This document shows positions 36,555 to 45,405 of a stretch of 64,000 bases of DNA, one piece after another. How positions within the stretch are numbered: position 1 is the stretch's first letter; every line of letters starts with the position of its first letter. The stretch comes from Pseudomonas sp. GL-B-19 (GTDB lineage: Bacteria; Pseudomonadota; Gammaproteobacteria; Pseudomonadales; Pseudomonadaceae). The DNA lies in NCBI RefSeq assembly GCF_019956415.1, contig NZ_JAHBDK010000016.1, positions 62,001 through 126,000 of the forward strand, written 5' to 3'. Below the pieces are notes generated by a model. It was given only the letters and a program-made list of their open reading frames with translations, was not told the DNA's origin and did no database searches. A program made the translations under genes and the position numbers.

Positions 36555-36645
36555 CTGTGGGAGCGAGCCTGCTCGCGAAAGCGGCGGTCCAGTCAACATC
36601 AATGTTGAATGTAAAACCGCCTTCGCGAGCAAGCTCGCTCCTACA
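36555..36645. repeat. REP doublet
   Basis: TGTGGGAGCGAGCCTGCTCG at the left and its near complement ending 36645, with few mismatches, between divergent tauE-like and xseA genes. Confidence 0.88.
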
Positions 36646-36702
36646 AGGGGATTTTTGTTGATTCATGGAGATTGGTCGCCGAATGCCTTTAAACTGCGCC
36701 CC

Positions 36703-38082
36703 ATGATTAAAGATCCCTTTGCAAGACTCGGCCTGGACCGTGAAGTCCTGACTGTCAGCCAGCTCAACGGCCGCGCGCGGGTGTTGCTCGAAGACGTGTT
36801 CAGCAATATCTGGGTCGAAGGCGAAATATCCAACCTCGCCCGCCCGGCGTCCGGCCATGTGTATTTCACCCTTAAGGACAGCGGCGCCCAGGTGCGTTGC
36901 GCGCTGTTTCGGCAAAACGCGGCACGGGTGCGTCAGGCGTTGAAGGATGGCCTGGCCGTCAAAGTCCGGGGCAAGGTTTCGCTGTTCGAGGGACGCGGCG
37001 ACTATCAGCTGATCCTCGACACCGTGGAACCGGCCGGTGATGGCGCGCTGCGCCTGGCCTTCGATGCCTTGAAAGAAAAACTCAGCGCCGAAGGCCTGTT
37101 CAGCGCCGAGCGCAAAGTGCCGCTGCCGGCGCATCCGCAACGCATCGGCATCATCAGCTCGCCGACCGGCGCGGTGATTCGCGACATTATCAGCGTGTTC
37201 CGTCGCCGTGCACCGCAGATCCAGCTGACGCTGATCCCCACAGCCGTGCAAGGTCGCGAAGCCACCGCGCAGATTGTCCGCGCGCTGAAACTGGCGGACG
37301 CCCGTGGCTTCGACGCGCTGATCCTGGCCCGTGGTGGCGGTTCGCTGGAAGACCTCTGGTGTTTCAACGAAGAAGCCGTGGCCCGCGCCGTCGACGCCTG
37401 CGTCACGCCGATTGTCAGCGCCGTTGGCCACGAAACCGACGTTTCGATCAGTGACTTTGTGGCCGACGTCCGCGCCCCGACGCCGTCTGCCGCCGCCGAA
37501 CTGCTCGCGCCGGATTCCAGCGATCTGGTGCGTCGGGTCGAAAGTCTGCATCGCCGACTGGTGATGCGCATGCGCGACCGTTTGATGCGCGACCGGCTGC
37601 GCCTGGAGGGCATTTCCCGCCGTCTGCGTCATCCCGGCGAACGTCTGCGCCAGCAAGCACAGCGCCTGGATGACCTGGACATGCGCATGCGTCGCGCATT
37701 CGAACGCAGCCTCAATACCCGTCGCGAGCGCTTGATTCGTTTGGAAACCCGTCTCGCCGGGCAACATCCCGGCCGACAATTGGCGATGCTCCGCCAGCGC
37801 CTCGACAGCCTCGCCGAACGCCTGCCCCGTGCCATCCGCGAAGGTCTCAAGTCGCGGCGCCTGCAACTGCAAAGTCAGGTGCAGACGCTACAAGTGGTCA
37901 GCCCGCTGGCGACACTGGCCCGTGGCTACAGCATTCTGCTGGACGAACGCGGCAACGCGATCCGCAGCGCCGAACAAACCCACAACGGTCAGCGCCTCAA
38001 GGCCAAACTCGGCAACGGCGAACTGCAAGTGCGGGTCGAAGACAATCACCTGACGCCTGTCACCCTTTCTTTACTGGATTGA
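36703..38082 (+). CDS. xseA: Exodeoxyribonuclease VII large subunit
   Basis: 459 residues from ATG 36703. The N-terminal OB-fold is followed by the catalytic domain with GAVIRDIISVFRRRAP, LILARGGGSLEDLWCFNEE and SAVGHETDVSISDFVADVRAPTPSAAAE, then a long arginine-rich coiled coil (about 300-405) and a C-terminal strand domain. With XseB, located elsewhere, it degrades single-stranded DNA to oligonucleotides. The upstream in-frame start at 36655 lies next to the REP repeat and lacks a suitable ribosome site. Confidence 0.95.
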   Translation: MIKDPFARLGLDREVLTVSQLNGRARVLLEDVFSNIWVEGEISNLARPASGHVYFTLKDSGAQVRCALFRQNAARVRQALKDGLAVKVRGKVSLFEGRGDYQLILDTVEPAGDGALRLAFDALKEKLSAEGLFSAERKVPLPAHPQRIGIISSPTGAVIRDIISVFRRRAPQIQLTLIPTAVQGREATAQIVRALKLADARGFDALILARGGGSLEDLWCFNEEAVARAVDACVTPIVSAVGHETDVSISDFVADVRAPTPSAAAELLAPDSSDLVRRVESLHRRLVMRMRDRLMRDRLRLEGISRRLRHPGERLRQQAQRLDDLDMRMRRAFERSLNTRRERLIRLETRLAGQHPGRQLAMLRQRLDSLAERLPRAIREGLKSRRLQLQSQVQTLQVVSPLATLARGYSILLDERGNAIRSAEQTHNGQRLKAKLGNGELQVRVEDNHLTPVTLSLLD

Positions 38083-38085
38083 TCC

Positions 38086-38907
38086 ATGCCGCGTTTTTTA
38101 GCTCCGCTGCTGTTGCTATGCCTGACCTTCAATGCCCACGCCGACAGCTACATCACACGCCTGTTGAACAAACCGGTGCCGGGCGGTGTGGCCGTGGTGG
38201 ATCTGGGCGCCTCCGCCCAGGCGCCGAAAGCCAGCTATCAAGGCAAACCGGTTTTGGTGGTCAAGGAACAGAGCAACTGGCTGGCGATTGTCGGCGTGCC
38301 CTTGACGGTCAAACCGGGCACGCAGCAGCTCAGCAGCGGCGGTCGTAACCTGAGTTTCACCGTCGGCAACAAGAAGTACCCGGAACAGCACATCACCTTG
38401 AAAAATACGCAGCAGGTCAATCCGAATCCGGACAACCTCAAGCGCATCGAAGGCGAACTGGCCGAACAGATCCAGGCCTACCGCAGCTTCAGCCCGAACA
38501 CCCCGAGCAACCTCTTGCTGGACAAGCCGGTCAACGGGCCGCTGTCGAGCAAGTTTGGTGTGCGTCGTTTCTTTAACGGTGAAGAGCGCAATCCGCATGC
38601 CGGCCTGGACTTCGCGGTGCCTGCCGGTACGCCGATCAAGACGCCGGCGGCGGGCAAGGTGATTCTGATCGGCAACTACTTCTTCAACGGCAACACGGTG
38701 TTTGTCGATCACGGGCAAGGCTTTATCAGCATGTTCTGCCATATGTCGAAAATCGACGTGAAGGTTGGCCAGCAACTGGCGCGTGGCGGGGTGGTCGGGA
38801 AAGTGGGGGCGACGGGCCGCGCCACCGGGCCGCATATGCACTGGAATATCAGCCTGAATGATGCGCGGGTGGATCCGGCGATTTTTATCGGGGCGTTTCA
38901 ACCATAA
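38086..38907 (+). CDS. M23-family (LytM) peptidoglycan endopeptidase
   Basis: 273 residues with a signal peptide (FLAPLLLLCLTFNAHA). An N-terminal beta domain of about 120 residues precedes the M23 domain, whose zinc ligands are visible: His and Asp in NPHAGLDF and the HxH motif in GPHMHWNIS, with GNTVFVDHGQGF between them. It should cut peptide cross-links in the periplasm. It starts 3 bp after the xseA stop, so it is likely co-transcribed. Possession of all catalytic residues argues for an active enzyme and not an EnvC-like activator. Confidence 0.9.
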   Translation: MPRFLAPLLLLCLTFNAHADSYITRLLNKPVPGGVAVVDLGASAQAPKASYQGKPVLVVKEQSNWLAIVGVPLTVKPGTQQLSSGGRNLSFTVGNKKYPEQHITLKNTQQVNPNPDNLKRIEGELAEQIQAYRSFSPNTPSNLLLDKPVNGPLSSKFGVRRFFNGEERNPHAGLDFAVPAGTPIKTPAAGKVILIGNYFFNGNTVFVDHGQGFISMFCHMSKIDVKVGQQLARGGVVGKVGATGRATGPHMHWNISLNDARVDPAIFIGAFQP

Positions 38908-38930
38908 ATCGTTGTTGAGGCTATCGGCCT

Positions 38931-39007
38931 CATCGCGAGCAGGCTCACTCCTACATTGGATTTGTGTACACCATAGATCAACTGTAGGAGTGAGCCTGCT
39001 CGCGATG
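38931..39007. repeat. REP doublet
   Basis: Perfect 25-nt arms (38931-38955, 38983-39007) after the M23 gene, between convergent genes. Confidence 0.9.
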
Positions 39008-39026
39008 GCGGCATAACAGACGCCAC

Positions 39027-39383
39027 CTATTCAGCCTCAAGATCCTCAATTCCATGAGCTTCCCGGTCCGCCAGACAATGCTTGATCCACTCCTGAGTCT
39101 CCGCCGAGAACCCCGCCAACTCTTCAGACGTGATCAACTCCCGCGCGCACAGCCCAAGCAAGTGCGACCGAGCCTCATGCCGTGAAAACCTGAACACACC
39201 AAACGCCCAATACAACTCCTTTTGCCTGGACTGAAGCAGCTCTTCAGTGGCTTCAATCCGCTCGTAAGGCGCCAGGCTTTTATCCAACACCATGCGCTCG
39301 ACCTCTTCCATGATCCGGATGCACATCCGCTCATGAGCCAAGGGACGCAACGCGCTATACCGCTTCCAGTCCGACTCGTTCAT
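39027..39383 (-). CDS. Small helical protein of unknown function
   Basis: 118 residues from ATG 39383, which has GGAG six bases upstream. The protein is acidic and mostly alpha-helical with no signal or membrane segment (RMCIRIMEEVERMVLDKSLAPYERIEATEELLQSRQKEL). Such proteins are widespread in Pseudomonas but I know no function. Its codon use is like the neighbouring core genes. The upstream candidate small ORF at 39409-39543 is on the same strand. Confidence 0.72.
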   Translation of the reverse strand: MNESDWKRYSALRPLAHERMCIRIMEEVERMVLDKSLAPYERIEATEELLQSRQKELYWAFGVFRFSRHEARSHLLGLCARELITSEELAGFSAETQEWIKHCLADREAHGIEDLEAE

Positions 39384-39408
39384 GTCCAACTCCTGCCGTG
39401 TTCAGGCT

Positions 39409-39543
39409 TTAAGCATAAAGCATAGCTGTGCTCAGCGGGGCGTCGTCGCAATCCTCCAATTGCGCAGTGCTCAAGCCTCGCGCAATCATCACAACAATCG
39501 CCGCAACCCACAGCAATAAAATCTCGATAAAATCGACTTTCAG
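39409..39543 (-). CDS. Candidate small membrane protein with CTG start
   Basis: A 44-codon frame beginning CTG-AAA-GTC-GAT, six bases after a good GAGAGG ribosome site, and encoding one hydrophobic helix (FIEILLLWVAAIVVMIARG) plus a short acidic tail. It ends 25 bp before the ATG of the gene at 39383 on the same strand. The frame also extends upstream to ATG 39609. CTG starts are rare, so this is tentative; the alternative is a chance frame opposite the leuA leader. Confidence 0.3.
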   Translation of the reverse strand: MKVDFIEILLLWVAAIVVMIARGLSTAQLEDCDDAPLSTAMLYA

Positions 39544-39607
39544 GGTATTCCTCTCAATTTTTTTCGACTGCTTGCCATCCTTTCCCCCCGCGGTTAGGGT
39601 TGAAGGC

Positions 39608-39685
39608 ATGAAAACCTCTCACACCCTCATTCAGCTTCGCCAGCACCGCAGCCTGTGCCTCGTCAGCGCACGACTGCCGGGCTGA
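39608..39685 (+). CDS. Candidate leuA leader peptide
   Basis: A 25-residue peptide ([20 protein letters not shown] then ARLPG) with five Leu codons, preceded by AGGG at a good distance, in the leader of leuA. Its last codons contain CTGCCGG (39674-39680), which can pair with CCGGCAG (39732-39738) in place of the terminator-like stem. This is the layout of translation-coupled attenuation by leucyl-tRNA supply. The Leu codons are scattered and not in a run, which weakens the case. Confidence 0.45.
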   Translation: MKTSHTLIQLRQHRSLCLVSARLPG

Positions 39686-39689
39686 ATTT

Positions 39690-39750
39690 GCGGTGCCTCG
39701 CTCTACGCTTTCCCCAAGAACATTTGATCCACCGGCAGGCCGCCTTTTTT
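39690..39750 (+). terminator. Candidate attenuator of leuA
   Basis: GCGGTGCC (39690-39697) pairs with GGCA-gg-CCGC (39734-39743, two-base bulge), followed by C and six T. It competes with the CTGCCGG/CCGGCAG pairing and lies 27 bp before the leuA ATG. Confidence 0.45.
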
Positions 39751-39776
39751 CGGCCCACACAATAAGGATTCCCCCG

Positions 39777-41456
39777 ATGAGCATGCTCAAAGATCCGTCT
39801 TCGAAATACCGCGCGTTCCCGACCATCGACATCCCGGATCGCACCTGGCCGTCGAAGACCATCACCGCCGCGCCGATCTGGTGCAGCTCCGACCTTCGTG
39901 ATGGCAACCAGTCGCTGATCGAGCCAATGGACGCGGTCAAGAAGCTGCGCTTCTGGAAAACCCTGGTGTCCGTCGGTGTGAAGGAAATCGAAGCCTCGTT
40001 CCCGGCCGCTTCGCAAACCGACTTCGACTTCGTGCGTACCCTGATCGAAGGCAACCACATCCCGGACGACACCACCATTCAGGTGCTGACCCAGGGCCGT
40101 GAAGACTTGATCGAGCGCACCTTCGAATCCCTGCGTGGCGCGAAGAAAGCCATCGTTCACCTGTACAACGCAACCTCCCCTTCTTTCCGCCGGATTGTCT
40201 TCAATCAGGACAAGGACGGGATCAAGGAAATCGCCGTCAGCGCGGCCAAGCTGTTCGTCAAATACGCCGCCATGCAGCCTGAAACCCAGTGGACCTTCGA
40301 GTACTCGCCAGAGACCTTCAGCGCCACTGAGCTGGAGTTCGCCAAAGAAGTCTGCGATGCCGTGATCGAGGTCTGGAACCCGACGCCTGAGCACAAGATG
40401 ATCCTCAACTTGCCTGCGACCGTCGAATGCGCCACCCCGAACATTTACGCCGACCAGATCGAATGGTTCGGCCGTCACATCAACCGTCGTGACAGCGTGA
40501 TTATCAGCCTGCACACCCACAACGACCGTGGCACCGGTGTAGCCGCCACCGAGTTGGGCCTGATGGCCGGCGCAGACCGTGTCGAAGGCTGCCTGTTCGG
40601 CAACGGCGAGCGTACCGGTAACGTCGACCTCGTGACCGTGGCATTGAACCTCTACACCCAGGGCGTTCACCCTGAGCTGGACTTCTCCGACATCGACGGC
40701 GTGCGCAAGGTTGTCGAAGAGTGCAACCAGATCCAGGTGCACCCACGTCACCCGTACGTTGGCGACCTGGTCCACACCGCGTTCTCCGGCTCCCACCAGG
40801 ACGCCATCCGCAAGGGCTTCGCCCAGCAGAAACCGGATGCGCTGTGGGAAGTGCCGTACTTGCCAATCGACCCGGCCGATATCGGTCGCAGCTACGAGGC
40901 GGTCATCCGCGTCAACAGCCAGTCGGGCAAGGGCGGTATCGCTTACCTGCTGGAACAGGAATACGGCATCAACTTGCCACGTCGCATGCAGATCGAATTC
41001 AGCCAGGTGGTGCAGCGTGAAACCGATCGCCTGGGCCTGGAAATGACCGCTCAGCAAATCCACGCGCTGCTGCACAGCGAGTACTTGCAGGCCAACACCC
41101 CGTACGCGCTGGTCAGCCATCGCCTGCAGGAAGAAAACGGTCACAGCTCCGTGGAAGTGGAAGTCTCCAGCAAAGGTCAGGGCGAAACCAACCTGCACTG
41201 GCGCGGCAAGGGCAATGGTGCGCTGGAAGCCCTGGTGGCCGGCCTGCCGATCCCGGTGGAGATCATGGACTACAACGAACACGCCATCGGCGCGGGCACC
41301 AATGCCAAGGCAGCGGCCTACATCGAACTGCGCGTGAACGGTGAGCGTGCGGTGCATGGCGTCGGTATTGATGAAAACATCACCACTGCCAGCTTCAAGG
41401 CCCTGTTCAGCGCACTGAACCGCTCGCTGAGCCAGCCGGAAGCGAAAGCGGCGTAA
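39777..41456 (+). CDS. leuA: 2-isopropylmalate synthase
   Basis: 559 residues from ATG 39777 (AAGGA upstream). The TIM-barrel catalytic domain has [20 protein letters not shown] with the metal-binding Asp, the HTHNDRG motif and the [17 protein letters not shown] loop; the C-terminal part is the LeuA allosteric domain ending [22 protein letters not shown]. It condenses acetyl-CoA with 2-oxoisovalerate, the first step of leucine synthesis, and is fed back on by leucine. The leader upstream suggests attenuation as well. The 84-bp longer frame would overlap the attenuator and is rejected. Confidence 0.96.
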   Translation: MSMLKDPSSKYRAFPTIDIPDRTWPSKTITAAPIWCSSDLRDGNQSLIEPMDAVKKLRFWKTLVSVGVKEIEASFPAASQTDFDFVRTLIEGNHIPDDTTIQVLTQGREDLIERTFESLRGAKKAIVHLYNATSPSFRRIVFNQDKDGIKEIAVSAAKLFVKYAAMQPETQWTFEYSPETFSATELEFAKEVCDAVIEVWNPTPEHKMILNLPATVECATPNIYADQIEWFGRHINRRDSVIISLHTHNDRGTGVAATELGLMAGADRVEGCLFGNGERTGNVDLVTVALNLYTQGVHPELDFSDIDGVRKVVEECNQIQVHPRHPYVGDLVHTAFSGSHQDAIRKGFAQQKPDALWEVPYLPIDPADIGRSYEAVIRVNSQSGKGGIAYLLEQEYGINLPRRMQIEFSQVVQRETDRLGLEMTAQQIHALLHSEYLQANTPYALVSHRLQEENGHSSVEVEVSSKGQGETNLHWRGKGNGALEALVAGLPIPVEIMDYNEHAIGAGTNAKAAAYIELRVNGERAVHGVGIDENITTASFKALFSALNRSLSQPEAKAA

Positions 41457-41472
41457 GTGTTCGCTGAAATAT

Positions 41473-41506
41473 AAAAGGCCCCGAGGTGCGAACCTTGGGG
41501 CCTTTT
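41473..41506 (+). terminator. Terminator after leuA
   Basis: AAAAGGCCCCgAGGT pairs with ACCTtGGGGCCTTTT, then further T residues. Confidence 0.9.
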
Positions 41507-41518
41507 TGTTTGTCTGCT

Positions 41519-41614
41519 CGTTCCCACGCTCCGCGTGGGAATGCCTCTAGGGACGCTCCGCGTCCAGTGACGCGGAGCGTCACGGGCTGCATTCTCACGC
41601 AGAGCGTGGGAACG
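41519..41614. repeat. Second repeat family: GTTCCCACGC inverted repeat
   Basis: Outer arms CGTTCCCACGCTCCGCGTGG and its partner around AGAGCGTGGGAACG enclose GACGCTCCGCGTC and GTGACGCGGAGCGTCAC hairpins. A simpler copy is at 43655-43685. This is distinct from the REP doublets. Confidence 0.8.
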
Positions 41615-41619
41615 ATCGG

Positions 41620-42411
41620 TTACGTGAACTCAAACGTATCAGCGTCCAGATTAGCCGGAAACCGCGTGCGATATGCCTGTAGATCCGCAGCGTTCAGTAC
41701 CACCTGAAACACCCCATCGGCCTCGCCTGCACTGAGCAAGGTCTCCCCCTGAAAATCCAGCACCTGACTGTCGCCGGTGTAGGCAAAACCTTTACCGTCC
41801 GTGCCAATGCGATTCACCGCCGCCACATAGCAGAGGTTCTCGATGGCCCGCGCAGGCAGCAAACGGTTCCAGTGCTGGCGGCGTGCACCGGGCCAGTTGG
41901 CGGTGTAAAGCAGCAAGTCGGTGTCGTGCGCATCGCGGCTCCAGACCGGGAAACGCAGGTCGTAGCAAATCAGTGGCCGTACTCGCCAGCCCTTGAGTTC
42001 AAACTGCACCTGACGCTCGCCCGGCGTGAAGTGATTATGCTCGCCGGCCATGCGGAACAGATGACGTTTGTCGTAGTGCCACACCTCCCCTTCCGGGCGC
42101 GCCCACAGCAAGCGATTGCGATGACTGCCGTCAGCGGCCTGAACGATGATGCTACCGGTGATCACCGCGTCGAGCTTCGCCGCCTGAACGCGCAACCACT
42201 TGCTGGTCGGACCGTTTTCCGACTCCGCCAGGGTTTGCGATTCCATGGAGAAACCGGTGGTGAACATCTCAGGCAGGATGATCAGGTCCGCACCGCGAGC
42301 CTGCTCCAGCAACTGTTCGAAATGCTCCAGGTTGGCCTTCCGGTCGTGCCAGGCCAGCGTGGTCTGGATCAGCGCAACATTCAGGTTGGGCAGTGCACTC
42401 AGATCACGCAT
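41620..42411 (-). CDS. yafV: Omega-amidase, nitrilase family (YafV-like)
   Basis: 263 residues of the carbon-nitrogen hydrolase fold with the full catalytic triad: Glu48 (LIILPEMFTTGF), Lys115 (HYDKRHLF) and Cys149 (PLICYDLRFP). YafV-type enzymes hydrolyse 2-oxoglutaramate and 2-oxosuccinamate. Its start overlaps the end of the upstream aminotransferase gene by 13 bp, and the aminotransferase is of the type that uses glutamine as donor, so the amidase probably removes the resulting 2-oxoglutaramate and makes the transamination irreversible. Confidence 0.9.
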   Translation of the reverse strand: MRDLSALPNLNVALIQTTLAWHDRKANLEHFEQLLEQARGADLIILPEMFTTGFSMESQTLAESENGPTSKWLRVQAAKLDAVITGSIIVQAADGSHRNRLLWARPEGEVWHYDKRHLFRMAGEHNHFTPGERQVQFELKGWRVRPLICYDLRFPVWSRDAHDTDLLLYTANWPGARRQHWNRLLPARAIENLCYVAAVNRIGTDGKGFAYTGDSQVLDFQGETLLSAGEADGVFQVVLNAADLQAYRTRFPANLDADTFEFT

Positions 42412-43547
42412 AGTTTTGCCGCTGCTTCACGCAGGGTCTCCTCGCGTTTGGCGAAGCACAAGCGCACCAGGCGCTGGCCTGCGGGTGGGGCCTGGTAGAA
42501 CACCGAGATCGGAATACTCGCCACGCCATGTTCGCGGGTCATCCACAGTGCCATCTCGACGTCATTAAGGTCCGGGCGAATCTGCGAGTAATCGACCAAC
42601 TGGAAATAAGTACCGGTCACGCGAGTGAAACTGAACCGCGACGGCGTCAGCAGATCACAGAACAGATCACGCTTGGCTTGATAGAAATCTGGCAACTCTT
42701 CGACATGCTCCGGGTGCTCGGCCATGAAGTCGGCCAAGGCAAATTGCAGCGGTGTCACACCGCAGAAACTGACGTATTGATGAACCTTGCGCAACTCGGC
42801 AGTGAGCGCCGGCGGTGCGACCACGTAGCCGGTTTTCCAGCCCGTGACGTGGTAAGTCTTACCGAAGGAACTGACCACGAAAGCGCGCTGATACAACTCT
42901 TCGTGATTCAGCACACTGACGTGAGGCACGCCATCGAACACCAGGTGTTCATAGACTTCGTCACTGACCAGATAGATGTCGCGACCGCGAATCAAATCCG
43001 CCAACTGATCCAGCTCCGCACGGCTGATCAACGCGCCACTCGGGTTGTGCGGTGAGTTGAGAACGATCATCCGCGTGCGCGGCGTTATCGCCTCGGCCAG
43101 CTTCTGGAAGTCTATGGAAAAATCATTCAGCCCGAGTTGCACATGCACGCAACGTCCGCCGGCCAGTTCCACCGACGGTTCATAACTGTCGTAACAGGGG
43201 TCGAACACGATGACTTCGTCGCCGCTGTGGATAACCGCCTGAATCGCGCAGAAGATCGCCTGCGTGGCGCCAGGAGTGATGGTCACTTCGTGGTCGGCGT
43301 CGACATTGACGCCATAACTGCGAGCGATTTTAGCCGCCACTTGCTGACGCAAAGCAGGCAGGCCAGTCATTGGCGAATATTGGTTATGGCCATTGGCGAT
43401 GTGCCGGCCAACCGCATCGCAAAGGGCCTGCGGGGCATCGAAATCGGGAAAACCCTGGGACAGATTGATTGCTCCGGTTTGTGCCGCGAGTTGAGACATC
43501 TGAGTGAAGATAGTGATGCCGACATTCGGCAGCTTACTGGTGATCAT
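42399..43547 (-). CDS. PLP-dependent aminotransferase, methionine/KMTB type (YbdL-like)
   Basis: 382 residues from ATG 43547 (AAGGGG upstream). Fold type I aminotransferase with NLSQGFPDFDAP, the NSPHNPSGA loop, VSDEVYEHLVFDG and PLP lysine K230 in SSFGKTYHVTGWKTGY. These match the KAT/YbdL group that transaminates methionine, aromatic or glutamine-derived substrates. The overlap with yafV supports a role in methionine salvage, forming methionine from 2-oxo-4-methylthiobutanoate with glutamine. No other salvage genes are in the window, so exact specificity is inference. Confidence 0.86.
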   Translation of the reverse strand: MITSKLPNVGITIFTQMSQLAAQTGAINLSQGFPDFDAPQALCDAVGRHIANGHNQYSPMTGLPALRQQVAAKIARSYGVNVDADHEVTITPGATQAIFCAIQAVIHSGDEVIVFDPCYDSYEPSVELAGGRCVHVQLGLNDFSIDFQKLAEAITPRTRMIVLNSPHNPSGALISRAELDQLADLIRGRDIYLVSDEVYEHLVFDGVPHVSVLNHEELYQRAFVVSSFGKTYHVTGWKTGYVVAPPALTAELRKVHQYVSFCGVTPLQFALADFMAEHPEHVEELPDFYQAKRDLFCDLLTPSRFSFTRVTGTYFQLVDYSQIRPDLNDVEMALWMTREHGVASIPISVFYQAPPAGQRLVRLCFAKREETLREAAAKLCVI

Positions 43548-43565
43548 CGGTAGCCCCTTGCAGGT

Positions 43566-43606
43566 GAGCTGCAAGTTTCAAGCGACAAGCTGCAAGCGGT
43601 CAAGCT
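43566..43606. repeat. Short degenerate repeat (AGCTGCAAG)
   Basis: AGCTGCAAG occurs twice in a GCAAGTTTCAAGCGACAAGC context just upstream of the aminotransferase ATG, a motif seen often between Pseudomonas genes. Confidence 0.45.
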
Positions 43607-43622
43607 CAAACCTTCAGGCACA

Positions 43623-43650
43623 AAAAAGGGTCCCGAACAGGACCCTTTTT
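43623..43650 (-). terminator. Terminator after der
   Basis: AAAAAGGGTCC-cgaaca-GGACCCTTTTT, symmetric, ending the long minus-strand gene block. Confidence 0.9.
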
Positions 43651-43654
43651 GCTT

Positions 43655-43685
43655 GATCGTTCCCACGCTCTGCGTGGGAACGATC
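43655..43685. repeat. GTTCCCACGC inverted repeat, simple copy
   Basis: Perfect 14-nt arms GATCGTTCCCACGC and GCGTGGGAACGATC around TCT; same family as 41519-41614. Confidence 0.85.
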
Positions 43686-43700
43686 TACGGCAGACGTGGA

Positions 43701-45170
43701 TCAGCGCTTGTCGCGGCGCTTTTTGTCGGCCTTTTTGTGGTGCGACATCATGCGACGCTTCTTGTTGACCTGACGGTCTGTAAGCGAGTTCTTGTTGCCT
43801 TCGTACGGGTTCTCGCCGCCCTTGAACTCGATGCGGATCGGCGTACCGACCAGCTTCAAGACACGACGGTAAGTGTTTTCCAGATACCGGACGTAAGACT
43901 TCGGCACCTTCTCGATCTGGTTACCGTGAATCACGATGATCGGCGGGTTCGCGCCACCCAAGTGGGCATAACGCAGTTTGATCCGGCGGTTGTTGACCAT
44001 CGGCGGCGCGTGCTCACCGACCGCATCTTCCAGAATCTGGGTCAGGCGGTTGGTTGGCCAGCGGGTCACGGCGGACTTGAACGAGTTCTGTACCGAGGCG
44101 TAAAGGTTACCCACGCCCGTGCCGTGCAGAGCCGAGATAAAGTGGATGTCGGCGTAGTCAACGAAGAACAGTCGACGTTGCAACTCGACCTTCACGAAGT
44201 CGCGCTCGCTCGGCGTCATGCCGTCCCACTTGTTGATCGCGATAACCAGCGCACGACCCGACTCAATGGCGAAGCCCAGCAGGTTGAGGTCGTGGTCCAC
44301 CACGCCTTCGCGCGCGTCCATGACGAAGATCACCACGTTGGCGTCTTTGATCGCCTGCAGGGTTTTGACCACGGAGAACTTTTCAACTTCTTCGTGGATC
44401 TTGCCGCGCTTGCGCACACCGGCGGTGTCGATCAGCGTGTACTTCTCGTCGTTACGCTCGAACGGGATGTAGATACTGTCGCGGGTCGTACCTGGCTGGT
44501 CATACACGATGACCCGGTCTTCACCGAGCATGCGGTTGACCAGGGTCGACTTGCCGACGTTCGGGCGACCGATGATAGCGATCTTGATACCGTCTTTTTC
44601 GCTTGGGCCAGGAATGCGCTTGGCTTCCTCACCTTCGGCAACGATCTCTTCTTCGCCGTCTTCCGGCTCTTCGTCGTCTTTCGGGAAATCGCTCAGGGCG
44701 ATTTCCAGCATCTGGGTGATGCCACGACCATGAGCACCAGCGATAGGGATCGCGTGGCCCATGCCCAACGGGGCGAATTCAGCGCGGGCCATTTCAGGGT
44801 CGATGTTGTCGACCTTGTTGGCAACCACGTAAGAACGCTTGTTACGTTTGCGCAAATGCTCGGCGATCATCTGGTCGGCGGCGGTGAAGCCAGCCTTGGC
44901 ATCTACCAGGAACAGAACGACATCGGCTTCTTCAATGGCCAGCAGCGACTGCTCGGCCATTTTTTCGTCCATACCGTGCTCGTCACCGGAGATACCGCCG
45001 GTGTCGACCAGAATGTAGGAACGCCCTTGCCACTTGGCCTCACCGTATTGGCGATCACGGGTCAGACCGGACAAGTCGCCGACGATGGCGTCACGAGTCC
45101 TGGTCAGGCGGTTGAACAAGGTGGACTTGCCGACGTTCGGTCGGCCCACCAGGGCGATTACGGGAACCAT
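43701..45170 (-). CDS. der: Ribosome-assembly GTPase Der (EngA)
   Basis: 489 residues from ATG 45170 (GGAGAG ribosome site). Two GTPase domains in tandem: [14 protein letters not shown] with DTGG and NKVD, then [14 protein letters not shown] with DTAG and NKWD, followed by a KH-like C-terminal domain and a basic tail ([11 protein letters not shown]). Der helps mature the 50S subunit and is essential in most Gram-negative bacteria. It is the last gene of the isc-to-der minus-strand block and follows bamB by 235 bp containing a REP doublet. An acidic linker ([18 protein letters not shown]) joins the GTPase domains. Confidence 0.96.
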   Translation of the reverse strand: MVPVIALVGRPNVGKSTLFNRLTRTRDAIVGDLSGLTRDRQYGEAKWQGRSYILVDTGGISGDEHGMDEKMAEQSLLAIEEADVVLFLVDAKAGFTAADQMIAEHLRKRNKRSYVVANKVDNIDPEMARAEFAPLGMGHAIPIAGAHGRGITQMLEIALSDFPKDDEEPEDGEEEIVAEGEEAKRIPGPSEKDGIKIAIIGRPNVGKSTLVNRMLGEDRVIVYDQPGTTRDSIYIPFERNDEKYTLIDTAGVRKRGKIHEEVEKFSVVKTLQAIKDANVVIFVMDAREGVVDHDLNLLGFAIESGRALVIAINKWDGMTPSERDFVKVELQRRLFFVDYADIHFISALHGTGVGNLYASVQNSFKSAVTRWPTNRLTQILEDAVGEHAPPMVNNRRIKLRYAHLGGANPPIIVIHGNQIEKVPKSYVRYLENTYRRVLKLVGTPIRIEFKGGENPYEGNKNSLTDRQVNKKRRMMSHHKKADKKRRDKR

Positions 45171-45255
45171 GCGGCTCTCCACTTCGTTATTTCAGAAAAT
45201 ACAAAAGCCGCTGCGAGGCAGCGGCTGGTGCTCGGGGCATCACCGTGGCTGTTTT

Positions 45256-45355
45256 TGTGGGAGCGAGCCTGCTCGCGATAAACGCAAAGGCACCGCATTC
45301 ATTCAGGCCGCAAACGTTATCGTTGACGTCCATCGCGAGCAGGCTCCCTCCCACA
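45256..45355. repeat. REP doublet
   Basis: TGTGGGAGCGAGCCTGCTCG left arm and CGAGCAGGCTCCCTCCCACA right arm (near-complement), between bamB and der. Confidence 0.88.
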
Positions 45356-45405
45356 TTCATACCCACAAGTGAAGCTGCCTGGGGTGTAAACCCCAAGCAT
45401 AGTTG

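Noticed and set aside
39663..41357. Minus-strand frame of 564 codons opposite leuA
   Set aside because: Antisense to leuA over its full length; explained by third-position GC bias.
41519..41614. Possible CRISPR-like repeat cluster
   Set aside because: The repeats are inverted, not direct, differ in length and have no regular spacers; no cas genes nearby.
43653..45281. Plus-strand frame of 542 codons opposite der
   Set aside because: Antisense to der, no start signal, no domain.
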